Assembly (NCBI GenBank): GCA_964512165.1
Contig: CAZEHQ010000039.1
Location: 1-24,354, forward strand
Source of the DNA: UBA8231 sp964512165
GTDB taxonomy: Bacteria; Latescibacterota; UBA2968; UBA8231
Reading direction: 5' to 3'
Length of the DNA stretch: 24,354 nucleotides
Both the position numbers and the translations under genes were made by a program. Below, piece by piece: positions 9,442-17,500 of this stretch (the first letter of the stretch is position 1; the number at the start of each line of letters is the position of its first letter). The notes under the pieces are model-generated. The model saw only the letters and a list, made by a program, of their open reading frames with translations, did not search any database and was not told the origin of the DNA.

Positions 9442-10494
9442 ATGGCCGACGTATCCCCCCGGCTGCGTGCCTTCCTCGAGAGCTACATCCCTCTCATGGA
9501 GGAGGAACTGTTCTCCTTCCTCCCCGCGCGCGAGCCCGAGGCGTATCTGTACGGCCCGATGCGCGTCTACCCGGAGCGCGGCGGAAAGCGCTCCCGGCCG
9601 GCCCTGGTGATGCTGTCGTGCGCCGCCCTCGGCGGCGATCTGCGCCGGGCCACGCGCACCGCCGCCGCCTTCGAGATGTTCCAGTCCTTCGCCCTGCTCC
9701 ACGACGACATCGAGGACGACTCGGAGATGCGCCGCGGCGAGCCCTGCATGCACCGCCTCCACGGGGTGCCCCTGAGCATCAACATCGGCGACGCCCTGTA
9801 CGCCAAGGTCTTCGAGATGCTCGCCGCCAACGGACCGCTTCTCGGGTGCGAGATGACCCTGACCCTGATCGAGGAGATGCTCCGCGGCTCACGGGAGACC
9901 TTCGAGGGGCAGGCCTACGACATCGGCTGGATCCGCAGCCGCACGGTCCCCGACGAGACCGAGTTCATGACCATGCTGCGGAAGAAGACCGGCTGGTACA
10001 CCGGGCGGGGGCCGTGCACGGCGGGGGCGATCATCGCCGGGGCGCCGGAGGAGCAGCAGCGCGCCATCGGCGACTTCGGCGAGGCCATGGCCATCGCCTT
10101 CCAGATCCGCGACGACCTGCTGAACCTGATGTCCGCCGCCGGCGACGCGGCCCAGGCTCCGGGCCTGACACAGGGGGCCTACGGCAAGGAGCGGGGAGGC
10201 GACATCGCCGAGGGCAAGCGCACCCTGATCATCATCGACCTGCTGCGCAAGTGCGGCGGCGACGACCGCCGCTGCGTTCTCGAGATCCTGCACACGGCCC
10301 GCGAGGAGACCACACCGGAGCAGATCGAGACCGTCATCGGCATGGCCGACGAGCACGGCTCGATCGCCTACGCCTCCGAGGTGGCGGACCGGCGCGGGCA
10401 GGAAGCCCGCGCCTTGCTGGAGGAACTGCCGGCGACGGAGGAGCGGGACCTTCTGCGGGAGATGCTGGAGTTCTTCGTGCGCCGGGCCTACTGA
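9442..10494 (+). CDS. Polyprenyl diphosphate synthase, probably geranylgeranyl-type
   Basis: A 350-residue trans-prenyl chain synthase that joins isopentenyl diphosphate to allylic diphosphates. GGKRSRP is at 47-53. The first Asp-rich motif is DDIED at 88-92. The second is DDLLN at 224-228, with Asn in place of the final Asp, as in eukaryote-like and archaeal-like GGPP synthases. YGKERGGDIAEGKRTL follows. Phe83, five residues before the first motif, is the position known in Sulfolobus GGPP synthase to stop growth at C20, so a C20 product is my inference. A strong GGGAGGGGGG site precedes the ATG. It lies only 13 bp after atpC and so is probably cotranscribed with the ATP synthase. Confidence 0.88.
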   Translation: MADVSPRLRAFLESYIPLMEEELFSFLPAREPEAYLYGPMRVYPERGGKRSRPALVMLSCAALGGDLRRATRTAAAFEMFQSFALLHDDIEDDSEMRRGEPCMHRLHGVPLSINIGDALYAKVFEMLAANGPLLGCEMTLTLIEEMLRGSRETFEGQAYDIGWIRSRTVPDETEFMTMLRKKTGWYTGRGPCTAGAIIAGAPEEQQRAIGDFGEAMAIAFQIRDDLLNLMSAAGDAAQAPGLTQGAYGKERGGDIAEGKRTLIIIDLLRKCGGDDRRCVLEILHTAREETTPEQIETVIGMADEHGSIAYASEVADRRGQEARALLEELPATEERDLLREMLEFFVRRAY

Positions 10495-10497
10495 GGC

Positions 10498-10517
10498 GCC
10501 CCGGGCCTGCGCGGGGC
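10498..10517. terminator. Possible bidirectional terminator hairpin
   Basis: GCCCCG (10498-10503) and CGGGGC (10512-10517) form a 6-bp GC stem with an 8-nt loop, in the 24-bp gap between the convergent prenyl synthase and M42 peptidase genes. There is no clear T tract on either side, so termination is plausible but unproven. Confidence 0.35.
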
Positions 10518-10518
10518 A

Positions 10519-11568
10519 TCAGCCCCGAGGGTTGTACAGGAGGGCCAGCAGCAGCCGCGCGCAGTTGACGATGGCGCCGGCGTGGCAGATCTCGTAACCG
10601 TGGGTGTTGTCGCCGGGATAGGCGATCAGGGCGGCGCGGCCGGCCGAGCCCGCGGCCCTGGCCAGGGTGGCGTCGCTGGCGTAGCTGGTGAGGACGGCGG
10701 TCTGCACGCCGAAGCCGAGACCGCCGGCGAGCCCCGTCATGTGGTCGACCAGGGGCTCGCTGTAGAGCCCGGAGACATCCTTGCAGGGCAGGACCGGGTC
10801 GGCGCTGTTGACGATCTGGTACTCGTCGGCCACCGGGGCCAGGTCGAGGGCGATGACGGTCTCCGCCGCCAGCTGGCCCACCGACCAGATGGCGCCGAGT
10901 CCGCCGATCTCCTCCTCGGCGCTGGCCACGAGGTAGACGTCCCGGTCCGGCGGCTCCCGCTGCAGCTGGCGCGCGGCGGCCACGAGCACGGCGAGTCCCG
11001 CCCGGCAGTCGAGGTTGTAGCCGCACAGGAACTCCTCTCCCAGCCACATGGGGGCCTTCCGCCCCCGCGCCAGGACGACGCGCCGCCCCGGGCGCACGCC
11101 GCGCTCCTCCAGGCTCTCGGCGCCGAGCTTCGTCTCCACGTGCATCTTCTCCCACGTCAGGGCGGCGCCGGACTTCAGGGCGCCGGCGGGACTCTCGCCC
11201 GAGACGTGCTTGGAGCCGATGGACAGCACTCCGGGGACCAGCTCTTCGGCGAGTATCTCCACCGGGGTCTCGCCCACGGCCCAGGGATGGAGCCCGCCCA
11301 CGGGCTGCACGCGCAGGCGTCCCTCCGCCTCGACCCGCTTGACGATCATGCAGATCTCGTCCTTGTGGGCGGTGACGGCAACGGCGCCGCCGCTCCGGCG
11401 GCCCGGGAAGTGGAGGACCAGGCTGCCTGCGGCATCCCGACGGATCTCGCCGCAGGAGTGCAGCATCTCGCGCAGCAGATCGTCGACCTCCCCCTCGACC
11501 CCGGAAGGTCCGTGGGCCACCAGCAGGCGTTCGAGATCGGAGAGCAGGAGGGAGCGGTCGACGTTCAC
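10519..11568 (-). CDS. M42-family metallo-aminopeptidase
   Basis: A 349-residue M42 (glutamyl/TET-type) aminopeptidase, which removes N-terminal residues from peptides in the cytoplasm, usually as a dodecamer with two metals. Likely ligands are His68 (AHKDE), Asp187 (NLDCRAG), Glu219/Glu220 with the general base in AEEEIGGLGA, Asp242 (ALDLAP) and His323 (NTHG). All lie in the family order. It starts with GTG at 11568, with AAAGGG upstream. It lies 19 bp after the ECF sigma gene on the same strand, so it is probably part of the same transcript. The substrate is not predictable from sequence. Confidence 0.88.
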   Translation of the reverse strand: MNVDRSLLLSDLERLLVAHGPSGVEGEVDDLLREMLHSCGEIRRDAAGSLVLHFPGRRSGGAVAVTAHKDEICMIVKRVEAEGRLRVQPVGGLHPWAVGETPVEILAEELVPGVLSIGSKHVSGESPAGALKSGAALTWEKMHVETKLGAESLEERGVRPGRRVVLARGRKAPMWLGEEFLCGYNLDCRAGLAVLVAAARQLQREPPDRDVYLVASAEEEIGGLGAIWSVGQLAAETVIALDLAPVADEYQIVNSADPVLPCKDVSGLYSEPLVDHMTGLAGGLGFGVQTAVLTSYASDATLARAAGSAGRAALIAYPGDNTHGYEICHAGAIVNCARLLLALLYNPRG

Positions 11569-11587
11569 AGCGGGCCCTTTCGCGGAT

Positions 11588-12202
11588 TCAGGCGGCGGCC
11601 GGCATGAGCTCTCCGAGGAACTCGTCGGCCAGGGAGCGCAGACGCTTCTGCAGACGCAGGCGCCCCCGGTTGACGCGGGACTTCACCGTGCCCACCGGGC
11701 AGTCGATGATCTTGGCGATCTCCTCGTAGGAGAGGCCGTTGAGGTCGCGCAACTCCACCGCCTCCCGGAACTCGGCGGGCAGCTCGTCGATGGCTCGGGC
11801 CACCGAGGAGTGGACCTTGCGCGCATCCGTATACTCGCCAGGAAGCGGGTCCGAGTCCACCGGCTCGTAGCAGGAGACGCGCTCCTCCTCCTCGGGCATG
11901 GGGCCGATGGGGACCCAGTGCCAGCGCTTGCGCCGGCGCAGCTCGGTCTTGGCCAGGTTGCCGGCGATCGTGTAGAGCCAGGTCGAAACCTGCTCGATGG
12001 CGGGATACTGGTGCTTGTGCCGCAGGCATCGCAGGAAGGTCTCCTGCACGATGTCCTCGGCGGTCTCGCGGTCGCCCACGAAGCGATAGACGAAGCTGAA
12101 CAGGGGAGCACGGTAACGCCGCACGAGAGCCGCGAGATGGTTCGTGTCGTGGGCGGCCTGTCGCAGCAGGTTGCGATCGGCGAGGGCTTGCTTGGCATCC
12201 AT
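11588..12202 (-). CDS. ECF-type RNA polymerase sigma factor
   Basis: A 204-residue group 4 sigma factor with region 2 (about residues 20-85, including DRETAEDIVQETFLRCLR and WLYTIAGNLAKTELRRR) and region 4.2 (about 130-190, LPAEFREAVELRDLNGLSYEEIAKII then GTVKSRVNRGRLRL). A variable acidic linker separates them. I chose the ATG at 12202. It has a GGAGGC ribosome site 4-5 bases upstream and lies downstream of the predicted sigma-54 transcription start, whereas a longer reading from 12259 would begin inside the promoter. No anti-sigma gene is adjacent; the downstream partner is an M42 peptidase. Control is therefore likely to be transcriptional, through RpoN. Confidence 0.92.
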   Translation of the reverse strand: MDAKQALADRNLLRQAAHDTNHLAALVRRYRAPLFSFVYRFVGDRETAEDIVQETFLRCLRHKHQYPAIEQVSTWLYTIAGNLAKTELRRRKRWHWVPIGPMPEEEERVSCYEPVDSDPLPGEYTDARKVHSSVARAIDELPAEFREAVELRDLNGLSYEEIAKIIDCPVGTVKSRVNRGRLRLQKRLRSLADEFLGELMPAAA

Positions 12203-12206
12203 GACT

Positions 12207-12212
12207 GCCTCC
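12207..12212 (-). promoter_or_regulatory. Ribosome binding site fixing the ECF sigma start
   Basis: GGAGGC on the minus strand lies just upstream of the ATG at 12202 and decides between it and earlier in-frame ATGs at 12214 and 12259, neither of which has such a site. Confidence 0.7.
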
Positions 12213-12255
12213 ATCGGTTGACGGGGCTGATGGTGATTGGTCTGGTCTCCTGATG

Positions 12256-12270
12256 GCAATCATCGTGCCA
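12256..12270 (-). promoter_or_regulatory. Sigma-54 (-24/-12) promoter for the ECF sigma gene
   Basis: The minus strand reads TGGCACGATGATTGC. It agrees with the RpoN consensus TGGCACG-R-NNN-TTGC at every defined position, with the required 12-base phase between GG and GC. The predicted start, about 12 bases downstream near 12244, gives a leader of about 42 nt to the ATG at 12202. The match was found by eye; the location directly upstream of an ECF gene adds weight. Confidence 0.75.
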
Positions 12271-12330
12271 GGTCTTGCGGAACTACCATAACCAGCTGTT
12301 TCCAAGGGAGTTGTGAACATCCGGACGAAT

Positions 12331-12353
12331 CCTGTCCCAAGGCCGGGGACAGG
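12331..12353. promoter_or_regulatory. Perfect inverted repeat, candidate enhancer-binding-protein site
   Basis: CCTGTCCC (12331-12338) and GGGACAGG (12346-12353) are exact reverse complements around a 7-bp centre. The centre lies about 98 bp upstream of the predicted sigma-54 start, the usual range for activator binding sites. It could also fold as an RNA hairpin, but no known transcript runs through it. Confidence 0.5.
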
Positions 12354-12360
12354 TCCTTCG

Positions 12361-12397
12361 GCTCAGGATTCTGAGGATCTGCGTCAGAGTTCTGAGC
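12361..12397. repeat. Long imperfect inverted repeat (14-bp arms)
   Basis: Arms 12361-12374 and 12384-12397 pair over 14 positions, 12 Watson-Crick and 2 G-U, around a 9-nt loop. Its centre is about 135 bp upstream of the predicted sigma-54 start and 12 bp before the -35 of the rightward promoter. It may be a second activator site, or an RNA hairpin in an unseen transcript. Confidence 0.5.
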
Positions 12398-12408
12398 GCC
12401 CGCCCGCA

Positions 12409-12436
12409 TTGACCAGCCAGGGACGCGGCCTAGATT
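12409..12436 (+). promoter_or_regulatory. Probable sigma-70 promoter for the SEC-C gene
   Basis: TTGACC (12409-12414), a 16-bp spacer and TAGATT (12431-12436). The predicted start is near 12443, about 21 nt before the ATG at 12464. It diverges from the sigma-54 promoter. Confidence 0.5.
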
Positions 12437-12463
12437 CGGGCGGCCACTCAGAAGCGGAGAGAG

Positions 12464-13099
12464 ATGGACGCGGACGCCGCACGGACCCTGCAGGAGTTCT
12501 GCGAGACCAACGGCATCCGGCGGCTCGAGGCGGAGGAGATCCTGGAGCTGCTGGCGGACGGGGAAGATCCCGAGTGGATCGCCTCCCAGGCGGCGGCCGA
12601 CCGCCCCGGCTCGGCGGAGCCCCTCGCCGTCCTGCTCGCGGAACTGGCGCCGCGGGTTCGCCCGGCCGCGGTCGAGGAAGCGGATCCGGCGGCAGAGGCG
12701 CAGGACCCCGCGCAAGGGGCCGCCGATCCCGGCATCGACATCGGGGCGCGGCTGGCCGCCCTCGGACAGGCCCTGCCCCCCGGTGTCGACCCCGCTCAGC
12801 TGCAGCAGGTCCTCGACTCGCCGCGGGGCCGGCTGATGGCCGACTTCGGCCTGTTCTGCCAGGAGCGCGGCCACGAGTCCCCCGACGAGGAGGAGTTGCA
12901 CCGGCTCCACGACGAGTGGCTGCAGACGCCGCGGGACGGTCTCGACGGCCGGCGCCCCGCCGAGATGCTGGAGGGAGACCGGCTGCTGCCGGAACGGGTG
13001 GTCACCTTCCGGCGGGAGCAGCCCAAGGTGGGGCGCAACGACCCCTGTCCATGCGGCAGCGGCCGCAAGCACAAGAAGTGCTGCGGCCGAGGAGGCTGA
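12464..13099 (+). CDS. SEC-C motif protein of unknown function
   Basis: A 211-residue protein whose last 22 residues hold a SEC-C zinc motif (GRNDPCPCGSGRKHKKCCG), the same metal-binding tail found at the end of SecA. The rest is acidic and mostly helical. A low-complexity Ala/Glu/Pro stretch lies at about 68-90, and a second helical part starts at about 95 (LAALGQALPPGVDPAQLQQVL). I recognise no catalytic domain. The ATG at 12464 is preceded by GGAGAGAG, and the gene has its own promoter-like sequence. SEC-C domains often bind ribosomes or act as protein/nucleic-acid adaptors; the role here is open. Confidence 0.85.
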   Translation: MDADAARTLQEFCETNGIRRLEAEEILELLADGEDPEWIASQAAADRPGSAEPLAVLLAELAPRVRPAAVEEADPAAEAQDPAQGAADPGIDIGARLAALGQALPPGVDPAQLQQVLDSPRGRLMADFGLFCQERGHESPDEEELHRLHDEWLQTPRDGLDGRRPAEMLEGDRLLPERVVTFRREQPKVGRNDPCPCGSGRKHKKCCGRGG

Positions 13100-13104
13100 G
13101 GGGC

Positions 13105-13644
13105 GTGGAGCGCAAGGAAGGTCGGATCGCCGGCGTCTTCACCGTGGCGCTGGATGTCTTCGGCGACGACCGCGGGCGGTTCGCCGAGATCTTCCGCCGC
13201 CAGTGGTTCCCGGGGCGCGCCTGGGACCGGCTCCAGGTCAATCGCTCGCACTCGGGCCCCGGGGTCCTCCGCGGCCTGCACTTCCACCGCCTCCAGGCCG
13301 ACTGCTGGCACTGTGTGGCCGGCTCCCTGCGCGTCGGCCTGTACGACCTGCGGCGGCGGTCTCCGACGCGCGGGGTGGGGGAGACCCTGCAACTCGACGG
13401 CGAGGCCTTCCTCACCCTCTTCATCCCGCCGGGCGTGGCCCACGGCTACCACGCCCTCACCGAGGCCACCTTCCTCTACGTCGTCGACCAGTACTATACG
13501 GGAGCCGACGAGCACGGCCTGGCCTGGGACGATCCCGGCCTCGGTCTCGACTGGGGCGTCGACCCCGGCAGGCCCCCGTTGATCTCCCACCGGGACGCCG
13601 TCAATCCGCGGCTGTGCGATCTCGACCAGGCCGACCTGCCCTGA
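13105..13644 (+). CDS. RmlC-family dTDP-4-dehydrorhamnose 3,5-epimerase-like protein
   Basis: A 179-residue cupin of the deoxysugar 3,5-epimerase family. The catalytic-base His59 is in VLRGLHF, with AHGY at 113-115, FLYVVDQYY around the Tyr/Asp acid-side residues (125-131) and WDDPGLGLDWG (141-151). The usual Gln-x-Lys-Leu-Val substrate strand after RGLHFQ is replaced by RLQADCWHC, as I recall for a subfamily without the Lys. Activity on dTDP-4-keto-6-deoxyglucose is therefore likely but not certain. It starts with GTG at 13105, 9 bases after GAGGAGG. No rmlA, rmlB or rmlD is nearby. It overlaps the next gene as TGATG. Confidence 0.8.
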   Translation: MERKEGRIAGVFTVALDVFGDDRGRFAEIFRRQWFPGRAWDRLQVNRSHSGPGVLRGLHFHRLQADCWHCVAGSLRVGLYDLRRRSPTRGVGETLQLDGEAFLTLFIPPGVAHGYHALTEATFLYVVDQYYTGADEHGLAWDDPGLGLDWGVDPGRPPLISHRDAVNPRLCDLDQADLP

Positions 13645-14498
13645 TGGACCTGCTCGAGTCCCTCGTGCGCTCCGAGGCGTTGCGCATCGCGCCCCCGGGG
13701 CAGGTGTTCTGGTACACCTCCGGCACGGTCGGACCGTACTACATCAACACCCACTTCCTCTTCGGAGGCCCGGAGCGCGCCGGGGAGCTGCTCGCCTTCA
13801 TCGATGCCGAGTCGAGGTCCGCCGACTTCCACGGCCGCCTGCAGGAGCGCGTCTCCACGCAACTGGCTTCGGACCCGGGCTACGCAGGGGTGATCGACGC
13901 TCTCGCCGCCTCGATCCGCGGCCGTGAGCCCGAGGGTGGGGTCGACTGGGTCTCGGGAGGGGAGCGGCGGGACTGGTTCTTCTCCACCGGCGCCGCCCTG
14001 AGGACCGGGCGGCCGCACCTCTACCTCTACAAGGACGGCGGCGCCCTGACGGCCGAGGGGAACCTCCTGGCCCCGGTGGAGGACCTGGGGGGCCGGCGTA
14101 CCGCCCACGTGGCCGACCTGGTGACCGAGGCCTCCTCCTACACGCGCGCCTGGATCCCGGCCTTGCGAGGCCGCGGCGGCGACATGGCGGTGAGCGCCAA
14201 CGTCGTCGACCGCGGACAGGGGGGGATGGAAGCGATCGCCGCCTGCGGAGTCGACGCCGAGGCGTGCCTGCGCGTCGACGGGGCGATGTTCGCCGAGCTG
14301 CGCCGCCGCGGCCTGATCAGCGCGGCCCAGCACGCCGTGCTCGCCGACTACCTCGGCGACCCCGGCGGCGCCATGCGCCGTTTCCTGGTGGAGAATCCGG
14401 CCTTCCTGCAGGACGCCCTGGGCTCGGAGGACGAGCGCACCGCTCAACGGGCTCGGATGCTGGTGGAGCAGGACCCGTACCGGCTGCGGGAAGGCTGA
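13644..14498 (+). CDS. Orotate phosphoribosyltransferase-like protein
   Basis: A 284-residue protein related to type I phosphoribosyltransferases. The N-terminus has YTSGTVGPYYINTHF, resembling the TSG-x-x-S-xx-Y substrate region of PyrE. The core has SGGERRDWFFSTGAAL and HLYLYKDGG. A PRPP-loop-like segment, HVADLVTEASSY, ends with VDRGQGGMEAI, which parallels PyrE's VDR-x-x-GG. The usual Asp-Asp of the PRPP loop is degenerate (ADLVTEAS). A C-terminal helical extension of about 70 residues is not part of PyrE. It may be a diverged enzyme or regulator rather than the housekeeping PyrE; the call is moderate. Its start overlaps the epimerase-like stop. Confidence 0.6.
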   Translation: MDLLESLVRSEALRIAPPGQVFWYTSGTVGPYYINTHFLFGGPERAGELLAFIDAESRSADFHGRLQERVSTQLASDPGYAGVIDALAASIRGREPEGGVDWVSGGERRDWFFSTGAALRTGRPHLYLYKDGGALTAEGNLLAPVEDLGGRRTAHVADLVTEASSYTRAWIPALRGRGGDMAVSANVVDRGQGGMEAIAACGVDAEACLRVDGAMFAELRRRGLISAAQHAVLADYLGDPGGAMRRFLVENPAFLQDALGSEDERTAQRARMLVEQDPYRLREG

Positions 14499-14511
14499 GG
14501 CCGCCTCAGCC
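14493..14511. terminator. Perfect hairpin over two convergent stop codons
   Basis: GGCTGAGG (14493-14500) and CCTCAGCC (14504-14511) form a perfect 8-bp stem with a 3-nt loop. The 5' arm holds the TGA of the phosphoribosyltransferase-like gene and the 3' arm holds the smc stop (TCA on the plus strand). It is a likely bidirectional terminator, though no T run follows. Confidence 0.5.
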
Positions 14512-17500
14512 CGCCGCTTCGAGCATCTCCTCCACCACCTGCACCGAGACCAGCTGCGACACGCCCTCCTCCGGCATGGTCACGCCGTGCAGGGAGTCGG
14601 CCGACGCCATGGACAGCTTGTTGTGGGTCACCAGAATGAACTGGGTGGTGCGCGCGAACTCCCGCAGCACCCGCAGGAAGCGCTCGGTGTTGGCGTCGTC
14701 CAGGGGAGCGTCGACCTCGTCGAGGATGCACCAGGGACTGGGCTTGACCAGGTAGATGGCGAAGAGCAGGGAGATCGCCGTCAGGGCGCGCTCGCCGCCG
14801 GAGAGCAGGCCGATGCTCTGCAGGCGCTTGCCGCGGGGCCGGGCGGTGATCTCGATGTTCGACTCCAGGGGGTCCACGTCCGCCTCCAGTGACAGATCGG
14901 CCTCGCCGCCGGGAAAGAACCGGGCGAAGGTCTCGCGGAACTTCTCGCGGATCTCGGCGAAGGTCTCGCGGAACTTGCTCCGGGCGACGCGGTCGATGCG
15001 CTGAAGGGCCTTGCGCAGATCCTCGGCGGCCGACTCGAGGTCGTCGCGCTGTCGGCAGAGGAAGTCGTAGCGCTCCTTCTGCTGCTCGTAGTCTTGCAGC
15101 ACCCCCACGTCAACCGAGCCCAGCCGGGCGATGGAGCGGCGGATCCGCTCCAGCCGCTCGGCGGCGGCGGCGGCGTCGAAGTCGGCCTCGTCCAGGGGGC
15201 CGAGGTCGGCCACGGCAACCTCGTACTCCTCGTTCAGGCGCCCCTCGATCCGGCGGCACTCGGCCTTCATCTCCGCCAGCTGCAGCTCCTGCTGATGGCG
15301 GCGCTCCTGATCGGCGCCCAGTTCCCGCTGCAGGCGGCCGATCTCCTCCTCCAGCCCGCGGGCTCCGGTGGTGCGGTCCTGCCACTGGCGGTGGCGCTCC
15401 TGACGCTCGCCTTCCAGGCCCTCGCGTTCCTCGTGCCGGACGGCCAGCTGGGTGGTGATCGCCTCTTCTTCCGCCCCCAGGCGGGCTCTCTCCCGGTCGG
15501 CCCGGGCGACCTCGTCCTGCAGCCGCTCGATCGAGGTCTGGTGGCCCTTTCGGAGGCGCTCGAGTCGCCCGCACTCGTCCCGCAGGCCCCTGGCCTCGGC
15601 GTCGATCCGGACGCTCTCCAGGCGCAACCCGTTGAGGGCCTCCTGCTGCTCCCGGCGAGCCCCCTCGGCGGCTCTCAGCCGCTCCTCACCGGCCTGGACC
15701 CGGCCTTCGAGTTCCGAGATCTCCTCCTCGATCGCGGCCAGCCGGGCCTCCTCCCGGGGGGCGGCGCCGGCCAGCCCCTGCAGCTTCCCCTCGGTGGCGG
15801 CCAGACGGGCCTGCTGATGCTCCCGCCGGACCCTCAGCCGGTCCTGCTCCTGGCGGGCGGAGCGCAGTTGCAGGCGCTCTCCGGCTTCGGCCCGGCCCTC
15901 GTCCTCCAGCCCCCGGGTCAGGGCCTCGACGCGGCCATCGAGGATACCGCGTCGCCTGACCTCCGCCGCGGCCAGGGCCTCGGCAGCAGCCAGACGCGCC
16001 TGCCGGCGGGACAGGGCGAAGCGCAGTTCGGCGATCTCCCGCCGCCGGTGGAGGAGGCCCTCCTCCGGCGCCTCGGCGCCTCCGGCCAGGCGGCCGTCGG
16101 TGCCGATTCCCTCGCCGCCGGCGGTCACCAGGCGCACAGGCAGTCCGCGGTGTCGGCGGGCGAGGGCGACCGCCGTGGGCAGATCGTCCACGACAAAGGT
16201 GTTGTGCAGCAGCCGGTTCAACAGCGGCGCCAGGTGGTCGGCCGCCCGCACCCGCTCCGCCAGGGGTCCCGAGACCCCGTCGACGCCGCTCGGGTCCACG
16301 GCCGGTTCCCCGGGGCCGTCCTGCCAGGAGAGGGGGTAGATCCCGGCGCGGCCGGAGCGGCCCCGGAGGTACTCCAGAGCCTCCAGCAGGCCCTCGTCCC
16401 CGCGGGCCACGAGGGCCTCCACGGCATCGCCCAGGGTGGTCTCCACGGCGCGTTCCAGGCCTGGCTCGACCTCGATCAGGTCCCCGAGGACTCCCTCGAA
16501 CAGCCCGGAGCAGGGGGAATCGACGAGCAGCTCCCGAACTCCCCCGGCGTAGCCCTCGTACCCGGAGCGCAGCCGCTCCAGACCCTGCAGGCGGGCGCGT
16601 CCCGACTCGATGTCGCGGCGCAGGTCGGCCAGGGGGCCGCCGCGGGCGGAGACCGCCGCCTCGGCTTCGGACCCTCGCCTGGCGGCAGAGTCCAGGGCGG
16701 CGGAGATGGCCGTGATCCGTCCCCGGCGCGTCTCCAGCAGCGACTCGGCCGCCGCCACGGACCGGCGCGCCTGGTTCAGGCCGTGGTCGTCCTCGGCGGC
16801 CTCGGCGCGCAGGTGCTCTGCCATCTGTTCCAGCCCCTGGCGCTCGCTGCGCAGGCGGACCATCGACTCGCTGCCCTCGCTCTTCTCGCGCAGCAGCTCG
16901 CGCAGGCGGCGGTTCTCGCCCTCCAGGCCGGTTCGGACCGAGTCGTACTCCTCGTCGGCGGCGCCGGTCCTCTCCTCCTGGGACCGCAGACGGTCCGCCA
17001 TTCCCGAGGCCTCGGCCTCGGACCGCTCCAGGCTCGATCGGGTCTCGTCGAGGCGGGCGCCGGTCTCGCCAAGCTGGCGCCGGGACTCCTCCCGCTGTCC
17101 GGCGGCGCGCTGCATCGACTCGTCCCTGGCCTTGCGCTGCTCCCGCGACGAGACGAGATGCGTGTCGAGGGCGTGGATCTCCTCCTGGCACTGCGAGAGG
17201 CGCCGGCCGGCCTCCTGCAGGGCTCCCTCGGACTCGGTGAGGCCGAGGCGCTCCGTCTCCAGCTCCGCTTCGAGGCCGGTGAACCTCGTCAGCCCCGCCT
17301 CGACCGTCCTCGACAGCTCGTCGAACTCCTGCTGCAGGGGCTGCAGCCGCTCCTGAAGGGAGTAGAACTCGTGCCGTCCGTGGCGCACGTCGAGGTCGTC
17401 GAGCTCGGCCTTGAGCTCCTGGTAGCGGCGGGCCCTGCCCACCTGCCGTCCGAGGAGGTCGACGTTGCGCTTGATCTCGCCGACGACATCCTCGATGCGC

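Noticed and set aside
12203..12259. N-terminal extension of the ECF sigma factor from an ATG at 12259
   Set aside because: It would start within the sigma-54 promoter, upstream of the predicted RNA start, and has no ribosome site; GGAGGC favours 12202.
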